Source of the DNA: Streptomyces sp. ERV7
Lineage (GTDB): Bacteria > Actinomycetota > Actinomycetes > Streptomycetales > Streptomycetaceae
DNA: 64,000 nt
Reading direction: 5' to 3'
Assembly (NCBI RefSeq): GCF_001653515.1
Contig: NZ_LYOY01000029.1
Coordinates: forward strand, 1,054,001 to 1,118,000
Shown: positions 26,710 to 35,541 of the stretch, piece by piece
Position numbering within the stretch: position 1 is the first letter of the stretch
How the letters are laid out: every line of letters starts with the position of its first letter
Program-made: the position numbers and the translations under genes
Notes under the pieces: model-generated
Seen by the model: only the letters and a program-made list of their open reading frames with translations
Told to the model about the DNA's origin: nothing
Databases searched by the model: none

Positions 26710-27597
26710 TCAGCCGGTGTGCCCGAGCGCCTCGACCAGCGCCGGGACCGGGCCGGCGGGCGTGCGCGGGTGCACCGCCTCCGTACGGTGGACCAGACGC
26801 GGCGCGCGGACCCGGACCGCGACCGTCCCCGGCTCCCCGGCCGCCGCCGTGAGCCCCGTCGCGACGAGCCCGTGCCCGGCCGCCACCAGCCGCGCCAGGC
26901 CCCGCAAGTCGCTTCCGCCGTACGCCAGTCGGGGCCGGAAGCCGTCGGCGTGGGCGGCGGCGCGGAGCTGGGCGAGCGGGACGGCGGTGTCCGGCGCGTC
27001 GATCCAGTGGGCGTCGGCCAGGTCCGCCAGCCGCAGTGCCGCCCGGCCCGCGAGCGGATGTCCGGCGGGCAGCAGCACCGCGAGGGGCTCCTCGGCGACC
27101 GTCACCGTCACCATGGGCCCGGCGTCCGGCAGCGGCAGCGGGTCGTTGGGCGCGGCGGCCCCGTCCACCAGGCCCAGGTCGGCCTCCCCGGTCACCACCG
27201 CCCGCACCACCTCGCCCGGGCCGAGCACCCGCACCCCGGCCGCGAGCCCCGGCGCGGCCCGCCGCACCCGGGCGAGGGCGGCGGCCAGGGAGGGGGTGAG
27301 CGCGGCCGGGGTGCAGACGACGGTGAGGCTGGTGGTGCGCACGGTGTGCAGCCGGGCGAGATCCGCGCGGGCCGCGTCGAGGCGCAGCAGCAGCGGCCGG
27401 GCGTGCTCCATCAGCCGCTCCCCCGCCGCGGTCGGCCCGACCGGGCGCCGCTCCACCAGCTTGGCGCCGAGGTCGGCCTCCAGGGCCGCGATGTGCTGCG
27501 AGACGGCCGACTGCGTATAGCCGAGCGCCTGGGCTGCGGCCGAGAAGGAGCGGTGCTCCACGACGGCGACGAGGGTGCGCAGCAGATGCGGATCCAT
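26710..27597 (-). CDS. LysR-family transcriptional regulator
   Basis: This 295-aa regulator has an N-terminal winged HTH (MDPHLLRTLVAVVEHRSFSA, then LGYTQSAVSQHIAALEADLG). A type-2 periplasmic-binding-protein ligand domain follows. The ATG at 27597 is taken as start; an in-frame ATG at 27603 is equally possible, and both lack a clear ribosome-binding site. It is divergent from the amidotransferase gene at 27674. The 76-bp space holds a strong palindrome, so it probably controls itself and that gene. The ligand is unknown. Confidence 0.85.
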   Translation of the reverse strand: MDPHLLRTLVAVVEHRSFSAAAQALGYTQSAVSQHIAALEADLGAKLVERRPVGPTAAGERLMEHARPLLLRLDAARADLARLHTVRTTSLTVVCTPAALTPSLAAALARVRRAAPGLAAGVRVLGPGEVVRAVVTGEADLGLVDGAAAPNDPLPLPDAGPMVTVTVAEEPLAVLLPAGHPLAGRAALRLADLADAHWIDAPDTAVPLAQLRAAAHADGFRPRLAYGGSDLRGLARLVAAGHGLVATGLTAAAGEPGTVAVRVRAPRLVHRTEAVHPRTPAGPVPALVEALGHTG

Positions 27598-27601
27598 GCG
27601 C

Positions 27602-27618
27602 ATCAGTATCACTGATAC
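27602..27618. promoter_or_regulatory. Overlapping palindromes in the LysR / amidotransferase intergenic region
   Basis: Two interleaved perfect palindromes occur: ATCAGT-ATC-ACTGAT (27602-27616) and GTATCA-C-TGATAC (27606-27618). They sit at the start of the lysR gene, in the divergent spacer, which is a usual place for a LysR autoregulatory site. Confidence 0.6.
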
Positions 27619-27673
27619 CCGGTACAGGGATCATCGTTGGACGCGATGGGGGCGGGGCTTCGAGGATGGGCCC

Positions 27674-28399
27674 ATGACGGATGAAGACCACGAGACCGCC
27701 CGCACCGCCCGGCTCGCCCTCGTCGGCGACCGCTCCCCCACCGTCCGCTCCCACACCCGGATCCCGCTCCTCCTGGACGCCCTGCGCGAGCGCGACGGGC
27801 TCGATCTGGACGCGTACTGGATCCCCTCGGAGGAGGCGGCCGAGGGCCTGGCCGGGTTCGACGGGATCTGGCTGCTGCCGGGCAGCCCGTACCGCAGCGA
27901 GGCCGGGGCGGTGGCCGCCGCGCGCACGGCCCGGGAGCAGGGCGTTCCCTTCCTGGGCACCTGCGGCGGCTTCCAGCACGCGCTGCTCGAATACGCCCGC
28001 GATGTCTGCGGCCTGACCGACGCCCGGCACGCCGAGAACGACCCGCAGGCGCTGCCCGGGGACGCGCTGATCGTTCCGCTGGCCTGCTCGCTGCTCGGCC
28101 ACGAGGGCACCGTCGAGCTGGCGCCGGGCTCACTGGCCGAGCGGCTCCTGGGCGCCGAGCGGACGGTGGAGCGCTACCACTGCTCCTTCGGCCCGGACCC
28201 CCGGCACCTGGACACCCTGCGCGCGCACGGGCTGCGCTTCAGCGGCACGGACGGCGAGGGCGCCGTCCGCGTCGCCGAGCTGCCCGGCCACCCGTTCTTC
28301 CTGGCCACGCTCTTCCAGCCGGAGCTGTACGGGGACGGCACACGGCCGCACCCCGTGGTCCGGGGCTTCGCGGCCGCGGCCGTACGGCACGCCGGGTAG
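27674..28399 (+). CDS. CTP-synthase-like glutamine amidotransferase domain protein
   Basis: This 241-aa protein matches the stand-alone class I glutamine amidotransferase group related to the C-terminal half of CTP synthase. It has FDGIWLLPGSPYRSEAGAV, the nucleophile elbow FLGTCGGFQHALLEYARDV with the catalytic Cys, and LFQPELYG near the end, where the usual His/Glu pair is partly replaced. The synthase domain is absent, so it is not a housekeeping CTP synthase. It is divergent from the LysR gene. The acceptor substrate is unknown. Confidence 0.75.
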   Translation: MTDEDHETARTARLALVGDRSPTVRSHTRIPLLLDALRERDGLDLDAYWIPSEEAAEGLAGFDGIWLLPGSPYRSEAGAVAAARTAREQGVPFLGTCGGFQHALLEYARDVCGLTDARHAENDPQALPGDALIVPLACSLLGHEGTVELAPGSLAERLLGAERTVERYHCSFGPDPRHLDTLRAHGLRFSGTDGEGAVRVAELPGHPFFLATLFQPELYGDGTRPHPVVRGFAAAAVRHAG

Positions 28400-28419
28400 C
28401 GCGCGTCCGGGGCCCGTGC

Positions 28420-29922
28420 TCAGTGGTTGCGCGGGAAGCCCAGGTCGACGCCCGCGGGGGCGTCGGAGGGGTCCGGCCAGCGGGTGGTGACGACCTTGCC
28501 GCGGGTGTAGAAGTGCGTGCCGTCGTTGCCGTAGATGTGGTGGTCGCCGAAGAGGGAGTCCTTCCAGCCGCCGAAGGAGTGGTAGCCCACCGGCACCGGG
28601 ATCGGCACGTTGACGCCGACCATGCCGGCCTCGACCTCCAGCTGGAAGCGGCGGGCCGCGCCGCCGTCACGGGTGAAGATCGCGGTGCCGTTGCCGAACG
28701 GCGAGGCGTTGATGAGCGCCAGGCCCTCGTCGTACGACTCCACGCGCAGCACGCACAGCACCGGGCCGAAGATCTCGTCCCGGTAGGCGTCGGCGGACGT
28801 CGGCACCTTGTCGAGCAGCGACAGGCCGATCCAGTGGCCGTCCTCGTAGCCCTCGACGGTGTAACCGGTGCCGTCCAGGACGACCTCGCTGCCCTGGGCG
28901 GCGGCGCCCGTGACGTAGGAGGCGACCTTGTCGCGGTGGGCGGCGGTGATCAGCGGGCCCATCTCGGAGGCCGGGTCGTCGCCGGGGCCGATCTTGATCT
29001 TCTCGGCGCGCTCGCGGATCTTCGCCACCAGCTCGTCGCCGATCGCGCCCACCGCGACGACGGCCGAGATGGCCATGCAGCGCTCGCCCGCCGAGCCGTA
29101 CGCGGCCGAGACGGCGGCGTCGGCGGCCGCGTCCAGGTCGGCGTCCGGCAGGACCAGCATGTGGTTCTTGGCGCCGCCGAGGGCCTGGACGCGCTTGCCG
29201 TTCGCGGAGGCCGTGGTGTGGATGTACCGGGCGATCGGGGTGGAGCCGACGAAGGAGACGGCGGCCACGTCCGGGTGCTCAAGGAGGCGGTCGACGGCGA
29301 CCTTGTCGCCGTGCACGACGTTGAAGACGCCGTCGGGCAGCCCGGCCTCGCCCAGCAGCTCCGCGATCTTCATCGCCGCCGACGGGTCCTTCTCCGAGGG
29401 CTTGAGGACGAAGGTGTTGCCGCAGGCGATGGCGAGCGGGAACATCCACATCGGCACCATCGCCGGGAAGTTGAACGGCGTGATGCCCGCGACCACACCG
29501 AGCGGCTGGCGCAGCGAGGCGACGTCCACCCGGCTGGCGACCTGCGTGGACAGCTCGCCCTTGAGCTGGACGTTGATCCCGCAGGCCAGATCCACGATCT
29601 CCAGACCGCGGGCGACCTCGCCGAGCGCGTCCGAGTGCACCTTGCCGTGCTCGGCGGTGATCAGCTCCGCGATCGCGTCGCGGTTGGCGTCGAGGAGCGC
29701 GCGGAACTTGAACAGCACCGTGGTGCGCTGGGCCAGGGAGGACTGGCCCCAGGTCGCGTACGCCTCGCGGGCGGCGGCGACCGCCGCGTCCACCTCGTCG
29801 GTGTTCGCGAAGGCGACCTGAGTCGTGACGGCGCCGGTCGCGGGGTCGGTGACCGGGCCGAACGAACCGGACGCGCCCTCGACGATCTTGCCACCGATCC
29901 AGTGGTTGACGGTCTTCGTCAT
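28420..29922 (-). CDS. mmsA: CoA-acylating methylmalonate-semialdehyde dehydrogenase
   Basis: This 500-aa enzyme oxidises malonate or methylmalonate semialdehyde to acetyl- or propionyl-CoA with NAD. It is the last step of inositol catabolism (IolA) and also part of valine breakdown. It has ITPFNFPAMVPMWMFPLA, GSTPIARYI, LGGAKNHMLVLPDADLD and the catalytic Cys in GSAGERCMAIS, the exact family pattern. The ATG at 29922 has AAGGAG upstream. It is 14 bp after iolD, as the distal gene of the iol operon. Confidence 0.93.
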   Translation of the reverse strand: MTKTVNHWIGGKIVEGASGSFGPVTDPATGAVTTQVAFANTDEVDAAVAAAREAYATWGQSSLAQRTTVLFKFRALLDANRDAIAELITAEHGKVHSDALGEVARGLEIVDLACGINVQLKGELSTQVASRVDVASLRQPLGVVAGITPFNFPAMVPMWMFPLAIACGNTFVLKPSEKDPSAAMKIAELLGEAGLPDGVFNVVHGDKVAVDRLLEHPDVAAVSFVGSTPIARYIHTTASANGKRVQALGGAKNHMLVLPDADLDAAADAAVSAAYGSAGERCMAISAVVAVGAIGDELVAKIRERAEKIKIGPGDDPASEMGPLITAAHRDKVASYVTGAAAQGSEVVLDGTGYTVEGYEDGHWIGLSLLDKVPTSADAYRDEIFGPVLCVLRVESYDEGLALINASPFGNGTAIFTRDGGAARRFQLEVEAGMVGVNVPIPVPVGYHSFGGWKDSLFGDHHIYGNDGTHFYTRGKVVTTRWPDPSDAPAGVDLGFPRNH

Positions 29923-29936
29923 GACAGGAAACTCCT

Positions 29937-31817
29937 TCAGAGATGGCGGCGTCGGGCTGCGACTTGCCGGTCGTACTCCTCGCGCGCCTCGACCGCCGAC
30001 GAGCGGGTCGCGGTCTCGGCCACGGGAACATCCCACCACGCCTGCGCCGGGGGCGGGCCCGACACAGTGTCTGCCGTTTCGGTCTCGACGTAGACACATG
30101 TAGGACGGTCCGCCGCACGGGCGGCCGCGAGGGCTTCGCGCAGGTCACGAACGGTCTTGGGGCGCAGTACGGCCATCCCCAGGGAGGCCGCGTTGGCCGC
30201 CAGGTCCACCGGCAGCGGCTCGCCCGTACAGGTGCCGTCGGGCGCCTTGAAGCGGTACGCGGTGCCATAGCGCTCGCCGCCGACCGAGGCGGAGAGACCG
30301 CCGATCGAGGCGTATCCGTGGTTCTGCAGGATCACCACCTTGATCGGCAGGTTCTCCTGCACCGCGGTGACGATCTCGGTCGGATTCATCAGATACGTGC
30401 CGTCGCCGACCAGCGCCCACACCGGGCGGCCGGGCGCCGCCAGGGCCACCCCGATCGCCGCCGGGATCTCGTATCCCATGCAGGAGTAGCCGTACTCGAC
30501 GTGGTACTGGTCGCGCGAGCGGGTCCGCCAGAGCTTGTGCAGATCGCCCGGGAGCGAGCCCGCCGCGTTGATCAGGATGTCGTCGCCGGTGACCAATGTG
30601 TCGAGTACGCCGAGGACTTGGGCCTGGGTGGGGCGGGCGTCCTCGTCCTCGGGCGTGTAGGCGGCGGTGACCCGGTCCTCCCAGGCGGCCTTCGCCTCGC
30701 CGTAACCGGTCGCGTAGGCGGGGGCGACGCGGTACTCGCCGAGGGCCTCGGTGAGCGCTTCGAGGCCCGCGCGGGCGTCCGCGACGAGCTGGAGCGCGCC
30801 CAGCTTGTGGGCGTCGGCGCCGTTGACGTTGAGCCCGACGAAGCGGACCGAGGGGTTCTGGAAGAGGGTGGAGGAGGCGGTGGTGAAGTCGGTCCAGCGG
30901 GTGCCGACCCCGAGGACGACATCGGCCTCGCGGGCCAGCGAGTCGGCCGTTGCGGTCCCGGTGTGGCCGATGCCGCCGACGTCGCACGGGTGGTCGTACG
31001 GCAGTGAGCCCTTGCCCGCCTGGGTGGCGGCGACCGGGATGCCGGTCCGCTCGGCGAAGCGCCGCAGGGCGTCCTCGGCGCGGGCGTGGTGCACCCCGCC
31101 GCCCGCGACGACCAGCGGGCGCCGGGCGGAGCGCAGCAGGGCCGCGGCCTCGGCGAGCTCCACCGGGTCCGGCTGCTGGGCCCGCACCCGCCACACCCGC
31201 CGCCGGAAGAACTCCTCCGGCCAGTCGTACGCCTGCGCCTGTACGTCCTGCGGCAGCGCCAGGGTGACCGCGCCGGTCCTGGCCGGGTCCGCGAGCACGC
31301 TCATCGCGGCGAGCGCGGCCGGGATCAGCGCCTCGGGCCGGGTGATCCGGTCGAAGTAGCGGGAGACGGGACGCAGGCAGTCGTTGACCGACACATCGCC
31401 CGCGTACGGGACTTCGAGCTGCTGGAGGACCGGGTCGGCCGGGCGGGAGGCGAACACGTCGCCGGGCAGCAGCAGCACCGGAAGGTGGTTGACGGTCGCC
31501 AGCGCCGCGCCCGTGACGAGGTTGGTGGCGCCCGGCCCGATCGAGGTGGTCACCGCGTGCGCCGAGAGCCGCCCCGACTGACGGGCGTGGCCGACGGCCG
31601 CGTGCACCATGGCCTGTTCGTTGCGGCCCTGGTGGTACGGCATGTCGCTGCCGGGCTCCAGGAGCGCCTGGCCGATCCCGGCGACGTTGCCGTGGCCGAA
31701 GATCCCCCAGGTGGCGGCGATCAGTCGCCGCTCGGTCCCGGCGCGGGCGGTGTACTGCCGGGAGAGGAAGGCGAGCAGCGCCTGCGCGGTGGTCAGACGC
31801 CTGGTCGTACCGCTCAT
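29937..31817 (-). CDS. iolD: 3D-(3,5/4)-trihydroxycyclohexane-1,2-dione hydrolase
   Basis: This 626-aa thiamine-diphosphate enzyme opens the inositol-derived ring. The N-terminal Pyr domain has GIFGHGNVAGIGQAL and the conserved Glu in YHQGRNEQAMVHAAVGHAR. A central domain and the C-terminal PP domain with GDGTYLMNPTEIVTAVQENL follow, the last binding Mg-ThDP. The length and start region fit IolD. It overlaps iolB by ATGA at 31814-31817, so translation is coupled. Confidence 0.93.
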   Translation of the reverse strand: MSGTTRRLTTAQALLAFLSRQYTARAGTERRLIAATWGIFGHGNVAGIGQALLEPGSDMPYHQGRNEQAMVHAAVGHARQSGRLSAHAVTTSIGPGATNLVTGAALATVNHLPVLLLPGDVFASRPADPVLQQLEVPYAGDVSVNDCLRPVSRYFDRITRPEALIPAALAAMSVLADPARTGAVTLALPQDVQAQAYDWPEEFFRRRVWRVRAQQPDPVELAEAAALLRSARRPLVVAGGGVHHARAEDALRRFAERTGIPVAATQAGKGSLPYDHPCDVGGIGHTGTATADSLAREADVVLGVGTRWTDFTTASSTLFQNPSVRFVGLNVNGADAHKLGALQLVADARAGLEALTEALGEYRVAPAYATGYGEAKAAWEDRVTAAYTPEDEDARPTQAQVLGVLDTLVTGDDILINAAGSLPGDLHKLWRTRSRDQYHVEYGYSCMGYEIPAAIGVALAAPGRPVWALVGDGTYLMNPTEIVTAVQENLPIKVVILQNHGYASIGGLSASVGGERYGTAYRFKAPDGTCTGEPLPVDLAANAASLGMAVLRPKTVRDLREALAAARAADRPTCVYVETETADTVSGPPPAQAWWDVPVAETATRSSAVEAREEYDRQVAARRRHL

Positions 31818-32632
31818 CGGTAGCCCTCCGCATGGTCGGGGTGGAAACTGATCCGCCACTCGCGTGCGCCGGGGCCCGCCATCACGTTCAGGTAGTACAT
31901 GGGGTGCCCGGGTGCGGCGATCGAAGGGCCGTGCCAGCCGTCGGGGACGAGGACGGCGTCGCCGGTGCGGACCTCGGCGAGCACCTCGGCGCCGCCCGGC
32001 CGCGAGGGCGAGACGCGCTGGTAGCCGAAGCCGCGCGGGGTCGCGAACTCGAAGTAGTAGATCTCCTCCAGCTCCGACTCCCGCCCGGGCACGTGCTCGT
32101 CGTGCTTGTGGGGCGGGTAGGAGGACCAGTTGCCGCCCGGGGTGATCACCTCGACGGCGATGAGCCGGTCGCAGGCGAAGACGTCGGCGGCGGCGAAGTT
32201 GCGCACCTCGCGGGCGCTGACGCCCGAGCCGCGCTGCTCCACGGGCACCTCCGGCGCGGGGCCGCGGCGAGCGGGGAGTCGGCGCTCGCACCTCGCTCCT
32301 GCCAGGGCGAAACGGCCTCCCGCGCCGGAGGCGATCTGTGCATGGGCGTCGCGCGGGAGGTAGGCGAAGTCGGAGACTCCGGCGAACACGCTCTCCCTGC
32401 CCAGCAGTTCCAGGGTCCGGTCTTCCACCTGTACGGTGCAGCCGCCGTCGAGGGGCAGCAGGATCCACTCGCTGTCGCCGGTGGCGAAGGAGTGCTCCCC
32501 GCCCGGCGCCAGCTCCAGCACCCGCAGCCCCGAGTAGCCCCAGCCGGCCCGCTCGGGGCCGATGTCCAGGGCGTACTCCTCACGGGAGGCGCTCCGGGCC
32601 CGTACGAACAGCTCGTCCTTGTGCTCGTCCAT
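31814..32632 (-). CDS. iolB: 5-deoxy-glucuronate isomerase
   Basis: This 272-aa bicupin enzyme converts 5-deoxy-glucuronate to 2-deoxy-5-keto-gluconate, the fourth step of inositol catabolism. It shows WGYSGLRVLELAPGG, the metal-site PPHKHDEHVPGRESELEEIYYFE and HPMYYLNVMAG. It starts 9 bp after the aldolase-like gene and overlaps iolD. The family assignment is firm. Confidence 0.92.
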   Translation of the reverse strand: MDEHKDELFVRARSASREEYALDIGPERAGWGYSGLRVLELAPGGEHSFATGDSEWILLPLDGGCTVQVEDRTLELLGRESVFAGVSDFAYLPRDAHAQIASGAGGRFALAGARCERRLPARRGPAPEVPVEQRGSGVSAREVRNFAAADVFACDRLIAVEVITPGGNWSSYPPHKHDEHVPGRESELEEIYYFEFATPRGFGYQRVSPSRPGGAEVLAEVRTGDAVLVPDGWHGPSIAAPGHPMYYLNVMAGPGAREWRISFHPDHAEGYR

Positions 32633-32641
32633 GCCCGATCC

Positions 32642-33541
32642 CTACCCCTTCAGCAGCCCGGCGGCGATGTCCACCGCGCCCGCCACGTCGCCGTCGGCCG
32701 GATAGAGCAGGGTGCGCCCGGCCACCAGCCCCTGCACGGTGGGCAGTCGCAGCGCGCCGCGCCACTTCTCGTACGCCGCCTCCTGTTCCTCCGGCGTCCT
32801 GCCGATGTCCCCGCCGAGCAGCACGGCGGGCAGTGTGGTGGTCGCCATCACCCGGGCCATGTCGTCGGGGTCCTCGGTGACGGGCACCTTCAGCCAGGTG
32901 TACGCCGAGGTGCCGGCCAGTCCGGAGGCGATGGCGAGCGAGCGCGTCACGGCGTCCGCGCCGAGATCGTTCCGCAGCCGTCCGTCGCGCCGGTGACAGA
33001 TGAACGGCTCCACGAAGACCGGCAGTCGACGTTCCGCCATCTCGTCGATGGCGCGGGCGGCCGAGTGCAGCGTGTCGAGCGAGCCGGGGTCGTCGTAGTC
33101 CAGGCGCAGCAGCAGCTTGCCCGCGTCGAAGCCGAGCCGGGCGAGGTCCTGGGCGCGGTGGCCGGTGAAGCGGTCGTCGAGCTCGAAGGCGGACCCGGCG
33201 AGCCCGCCCCGGTTCATCGACCCCATGGCGACCTTGTCCTCCAGGGCCCCCAGGAGCAGCAGGTCCTCCAGGATGTCCGCGCTGGCCAGCACCCCGTCGA
33301 CGCCGGGCCGGGACAGCGCCAGACAGAGCCGCTCCAGCAGGACGGACCGGTCGGCCATGGCGAACGCGTCGCCGCCGACGCCGAGCGCGCCCCGGGCGGG
33401 GTGGTCGGCCGCGACGATCAGCAGCCGCCCGGAGTCCCGCACCAGCGGACGCCGCAGACGCCGGGCGGCCGCCTCCGCGACGGCCTCGGGATTGCGGGTG
33501 CGCACCCGGGCGAGCTCGCCGGGGCTGATGGGGATGCTCAC
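32642..33541 (-). CDS. Cgl0159-type (beta/alpha)8 aldolase-like protein of the inositol pathway
   Basis: This 299-aa TIM-barrel protein corresponds to the aldolase-like gene found in actinobacterial iol clusters, where it may replace IolJ in cleaving the phosphorylated deoxy-keto-gluconate. It has LLIVAADHPARGALGVG, KLLLRLDYDDPGSLDT, WLKVPVTEDPDDMARVM with a candidate Schiff-base Lys, and LGGDIGRTPEEQEAAYEKW. It starts with a GTG overlapping the iolC stop. The aldolase function is inferred from family and operon place. Confidence 0.8.
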   Translation of the reverse strand: MSIPISPGELARVRTRNPEAVAEAAARRLRRPLVRDSGRLLIVAADHPARGALGVGGDAFAMADRSVLLERLCLALSRPGVDGVLASADILEDLLLLGALEDKVAMGSMNRGGLAGSAFELDDRFTGHRAQDLARLGFDAGKLLLRLDYDDPGSLDTLHSAARAIDEMAERRLPVFVEPFICHRRDGRLRNDLGADAVTRSLAIASGLAGTSAYTWLKVPVTEDPDDMARVMATTTLPAVLLGGDIGRTPEEQEAAYEKWRGALRLPTVQGLVAGRTLLYPADGDVAGAVDIAAGLLKG

Positions 33542-34494
33542 GCTTCTCCTCCCGCGAGTACGCGCTCGACCTCGTCCGGGAAGGGCATCGCGGAGGAGCA
33601 GGCGAGCCGGGAGGCGACGATCGCGCCGGCGGCGTTGGCGTACCGCATCAGCTGCCCGGTGTCCCAGCCGGCCAGCAGCCCGTGGCAGAGCGCCCCGCCG
33701 AACGCGTCCCCGGCGCCGAGCCCGTTGACCACCTCGACGGGGACGGGCGGCACCTCGGCGGCGCCGCCGTCCCGGTGGACGGCGAGCACCCCCTCGGGCC
33801 CCCGCTTCACCACGGCGAGCTCGGCCCCGGCCGCGAGCAGCGCCCGGGCGGCGGCATGCGGCTCGCGCTCCCCGGTGGCCACCTCGCACTCGTCGATGTT
33901 GCCGACGGCGACGGTCGCGTGGCGCAGGGCCTCGCGGTAGTACGGCCGCGCCTCGTCGGGGTCTCTCCAGAACATGGGCCGCCAGTCGAGGTCGAGGACG
34001 GTGGTGCCGGTGCGGGCCCTGGCGGCCAGCGCCGCCAGCGTGGTGGACCGGCTCGGCTCGACGCTCAGGCCCGTGCCGGTGACCCAGAAGATCCGGGCCG
34101 CGCGGATCGCGTCCAGGTCGAGGTCCGCCTCGTACAGCTCCAGGTCGGGGGCCTTGGGCGCGCGGTAGAAGTAGAGCGGGAAGTCGTCCGGCGGGAAGAT
34201 CTCGCAGAAGGTGATCGGGGTCGCGAGGCCCGGCACGCCCTTCACCCAGCGCGCGTCGACCCCGAACTCGCCCAGCTCCGTGCGCAGATACTCCCCGAAG
34301 GGGTCCTGGCCGGTGCCGGTGATCACAGCGGTGCGGCGCCCCAGCCGGGCCGCCGCGACCGCCACGTTCGAGGGCGAGCCGCCGAGGAACTTGCCGAACG
34401 ACGTCACCTTCGAGAGCGGCACGCCGGTCTGGAGCGGGTAGAGGTCCACCCCGATCCGCCCCATGGTGATCACGTCGTACGGAACCGCCTCCAT
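33538..34494 (-). CDS. iolC: 5-dehydro-2-deoxygluconokinase
   Basis: This 318-aa PfkB/ribokinase-family kinase phosphorylates 2-deoxy-5-keto-gluconate. It has the family N-terminal motif GKFLGGSPSNVAVAAARLG and the C-terminal catalytic signature VNGLGAGDAFGGAL with the base Asp. The ATG at 34494 is preferred because AAGGGGG lies 7 nt upstream of it; an ATG at 34509 would overlap that site. It is the first gene of the leftward iol operon, behind a good sigma-70-type promoter at 34540-34569. Confidence 0.9.
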   Translation of the reverse strand: MEAVPYDVITMGRIGVDLYPLQTGVPLSKVTSFGKFLGGSPSNVAVAAARLGRRTAVITGTGQDPFGEYLRTELGEFGVDARWVKGVPGLATPITFCEIFPPDDFPLYFYRAPKAPDLELYEADLDLDAIRAARIFWVTGTGLSVEPSRSTTLAALAARARTGTTVLDLDWRPMFWRDPDEARPYYREALRHATVAVGNIDECEVATGEREPHAAARALLAAGAELAVVKRGPEGVLAVHRDGGAAEVPPVPVEVVNGLGAGDAFGGALCHGLLAGWDTGQLMRYANAAGAIVASRLACSSAMPFPDEVERVLAGGEA

Positions 34495-34539
34495 GCACGC
34501 CCCCTTCATCGGCGACCCTGGGCCTGTCCGGCGGTCCCA

Positions 34540-34569
34540 GGTCTAGCCGCCCCGGACCGGCCCTGTCAA
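34540..34569 (-). promoter_or_regulatory. Promoter of the leftward iol operon
   Basis: On the minus strand TTGACA (34569-34564) is followed after 18 bp by TAGACC (34545-34540), close to the housekeeping consensus, and about 45 bp upstream of the iolC start. A second TTGACA on the plus strand (34598-34603) faces the divergent gene. Between them GTCC and GGAC flank 8 bp, a possible operator core. No regulator gene is adjacent. Confidence 0.6.
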
Positions 34570-34634
34570 TCTTTTGTCCTTACATTCGGACGTAGCCTTG
34601 ACACCGTTCCGGCGCCCCCGGAAGGCTGGTTCCC

Positions 34635-35537
34635 ATGACGACGGCCAAGACTCGCATCCGGATCGGCTCGGCCCCCGACTCCTGGGGCGTCTGGTTTCCC
34701 GACGACCCCCGCCAGGTCCCCTGGTCCCGCTTCCTCGACGAGGTCGCCGGGGCCGGCTACGGGTGGATCGAACTGGGACCGTACGGCTATCTCCCCACCG
34801 ACCCGGCGCGCCTCGCCGACGAGACCGCGCGCCGGAACCTGCGCGTCTCGGCCGGGACCGTGTTCACCGGGCTGCACCACGGCCCCGCGGTGTGGGACAC
34901 GACCTGGGAGCACGTGGCGGACGTGGCCGAGCTGACCCGGGCGAGCGGCGCCGGGCACCTCGTCGTCATCCCGGCGTTCTGGCGCGACGACAAGACCGGC
35001 GAGGTCCTGGAGAGCTCCACGCTCACCGCCGCGCAATGGCGCGACCTCGCCGGGCAGACCGAGCGGCTCGCCCGCGAGGTGCGCGAGCGCTACGGACTGC
35101 GGATCGTGGTGCACCCGCACGCCGACACCCACATCGACAGCGAGGAGAACGTCGCCCGCTTCCTCGACGCCACCGACCCCGACCTGGTGAGCCTGTGCCT
35201 GGACACCGGGCACTACGCCTACTGCGGCGGCGACAGCGTCAAGCTCATCGAGACGTACGGGGAGCGGATCGGCTACCTCCACCTCAAGCAGGTGGACCCG
35301 GACATCCTGGCCCAGGTGCACGCCGAGGAGCTGCCGTTCGGGCCCGCCGTGGCCCGCGGGGTGATGTGCGAGCCGCCCGCCGGGGTGCCCGCGCTCGAAC
35401 CGGTCCTGGCCGCGGCCCAGGCGCTCGACGTCGACCTGTTCGCGATCGTGGAGCAGGACATGTACCCGTGCGATCCGGACCGCCCGCTGCCGATCGCCAC
35501 GCGCACCCGCGCGTTCCTGCGCTCCTGCGGGGCGTGA
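34635..35537 (+). CDS. TIM-barrel isomerase/dehydratase, IolE/IolH-like
   Basis: This 300-aa AP-endonuclease-2-fold protein resembles inosose dehydratase (IolE) and IolH. It has [20 protein letters not shown] near the N-terminus, [50 protein letters not shown] and [11 protein letters not shown], the metal-binding and catalytic positions of the fold. The IolE role fits because the window otherwise lacks a dehydratase for the pathway. GGAAGG upstream supports the ATG. It is 4 bp from the iolG-like gene and divergent from iolC. Confidence 0.85.
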   Translation: MTTAKTRIRIGSAPDSWGVWFPDDPRQVPWSRFLDEVAGAGYGWIELGPYGYLPTDPARLADETARRNLRVSAGTVFTGLHHGPAVWDTTWEHVADVAELTRASGAGHLVVIPAFWRDDKTGEVLESSTLTAAQWRDLAGQTERLAREVRERYGLRIVVHPHADTHIDSEENVARFLDATDPDLVSLCLDTGHYAYCGGDSVKLIETYGERIGYLHLKQVDPDILAQVHAEELPFGPAVARGVMCEPPAGVPALEPVLAAAQALDVDLFAIVEQDMYPCDPDRPLPIATRTRAFLRSCGA

Positions 35538-35541
35538 GGCG

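Noticed and set aside
27674..28399. Housekeeping CTP synthase (pyrG)
   Set aside because: Only a glutamine-amidotransferase-like domain of 241 aa is present; the ATP-dependent synthase domain is missing.
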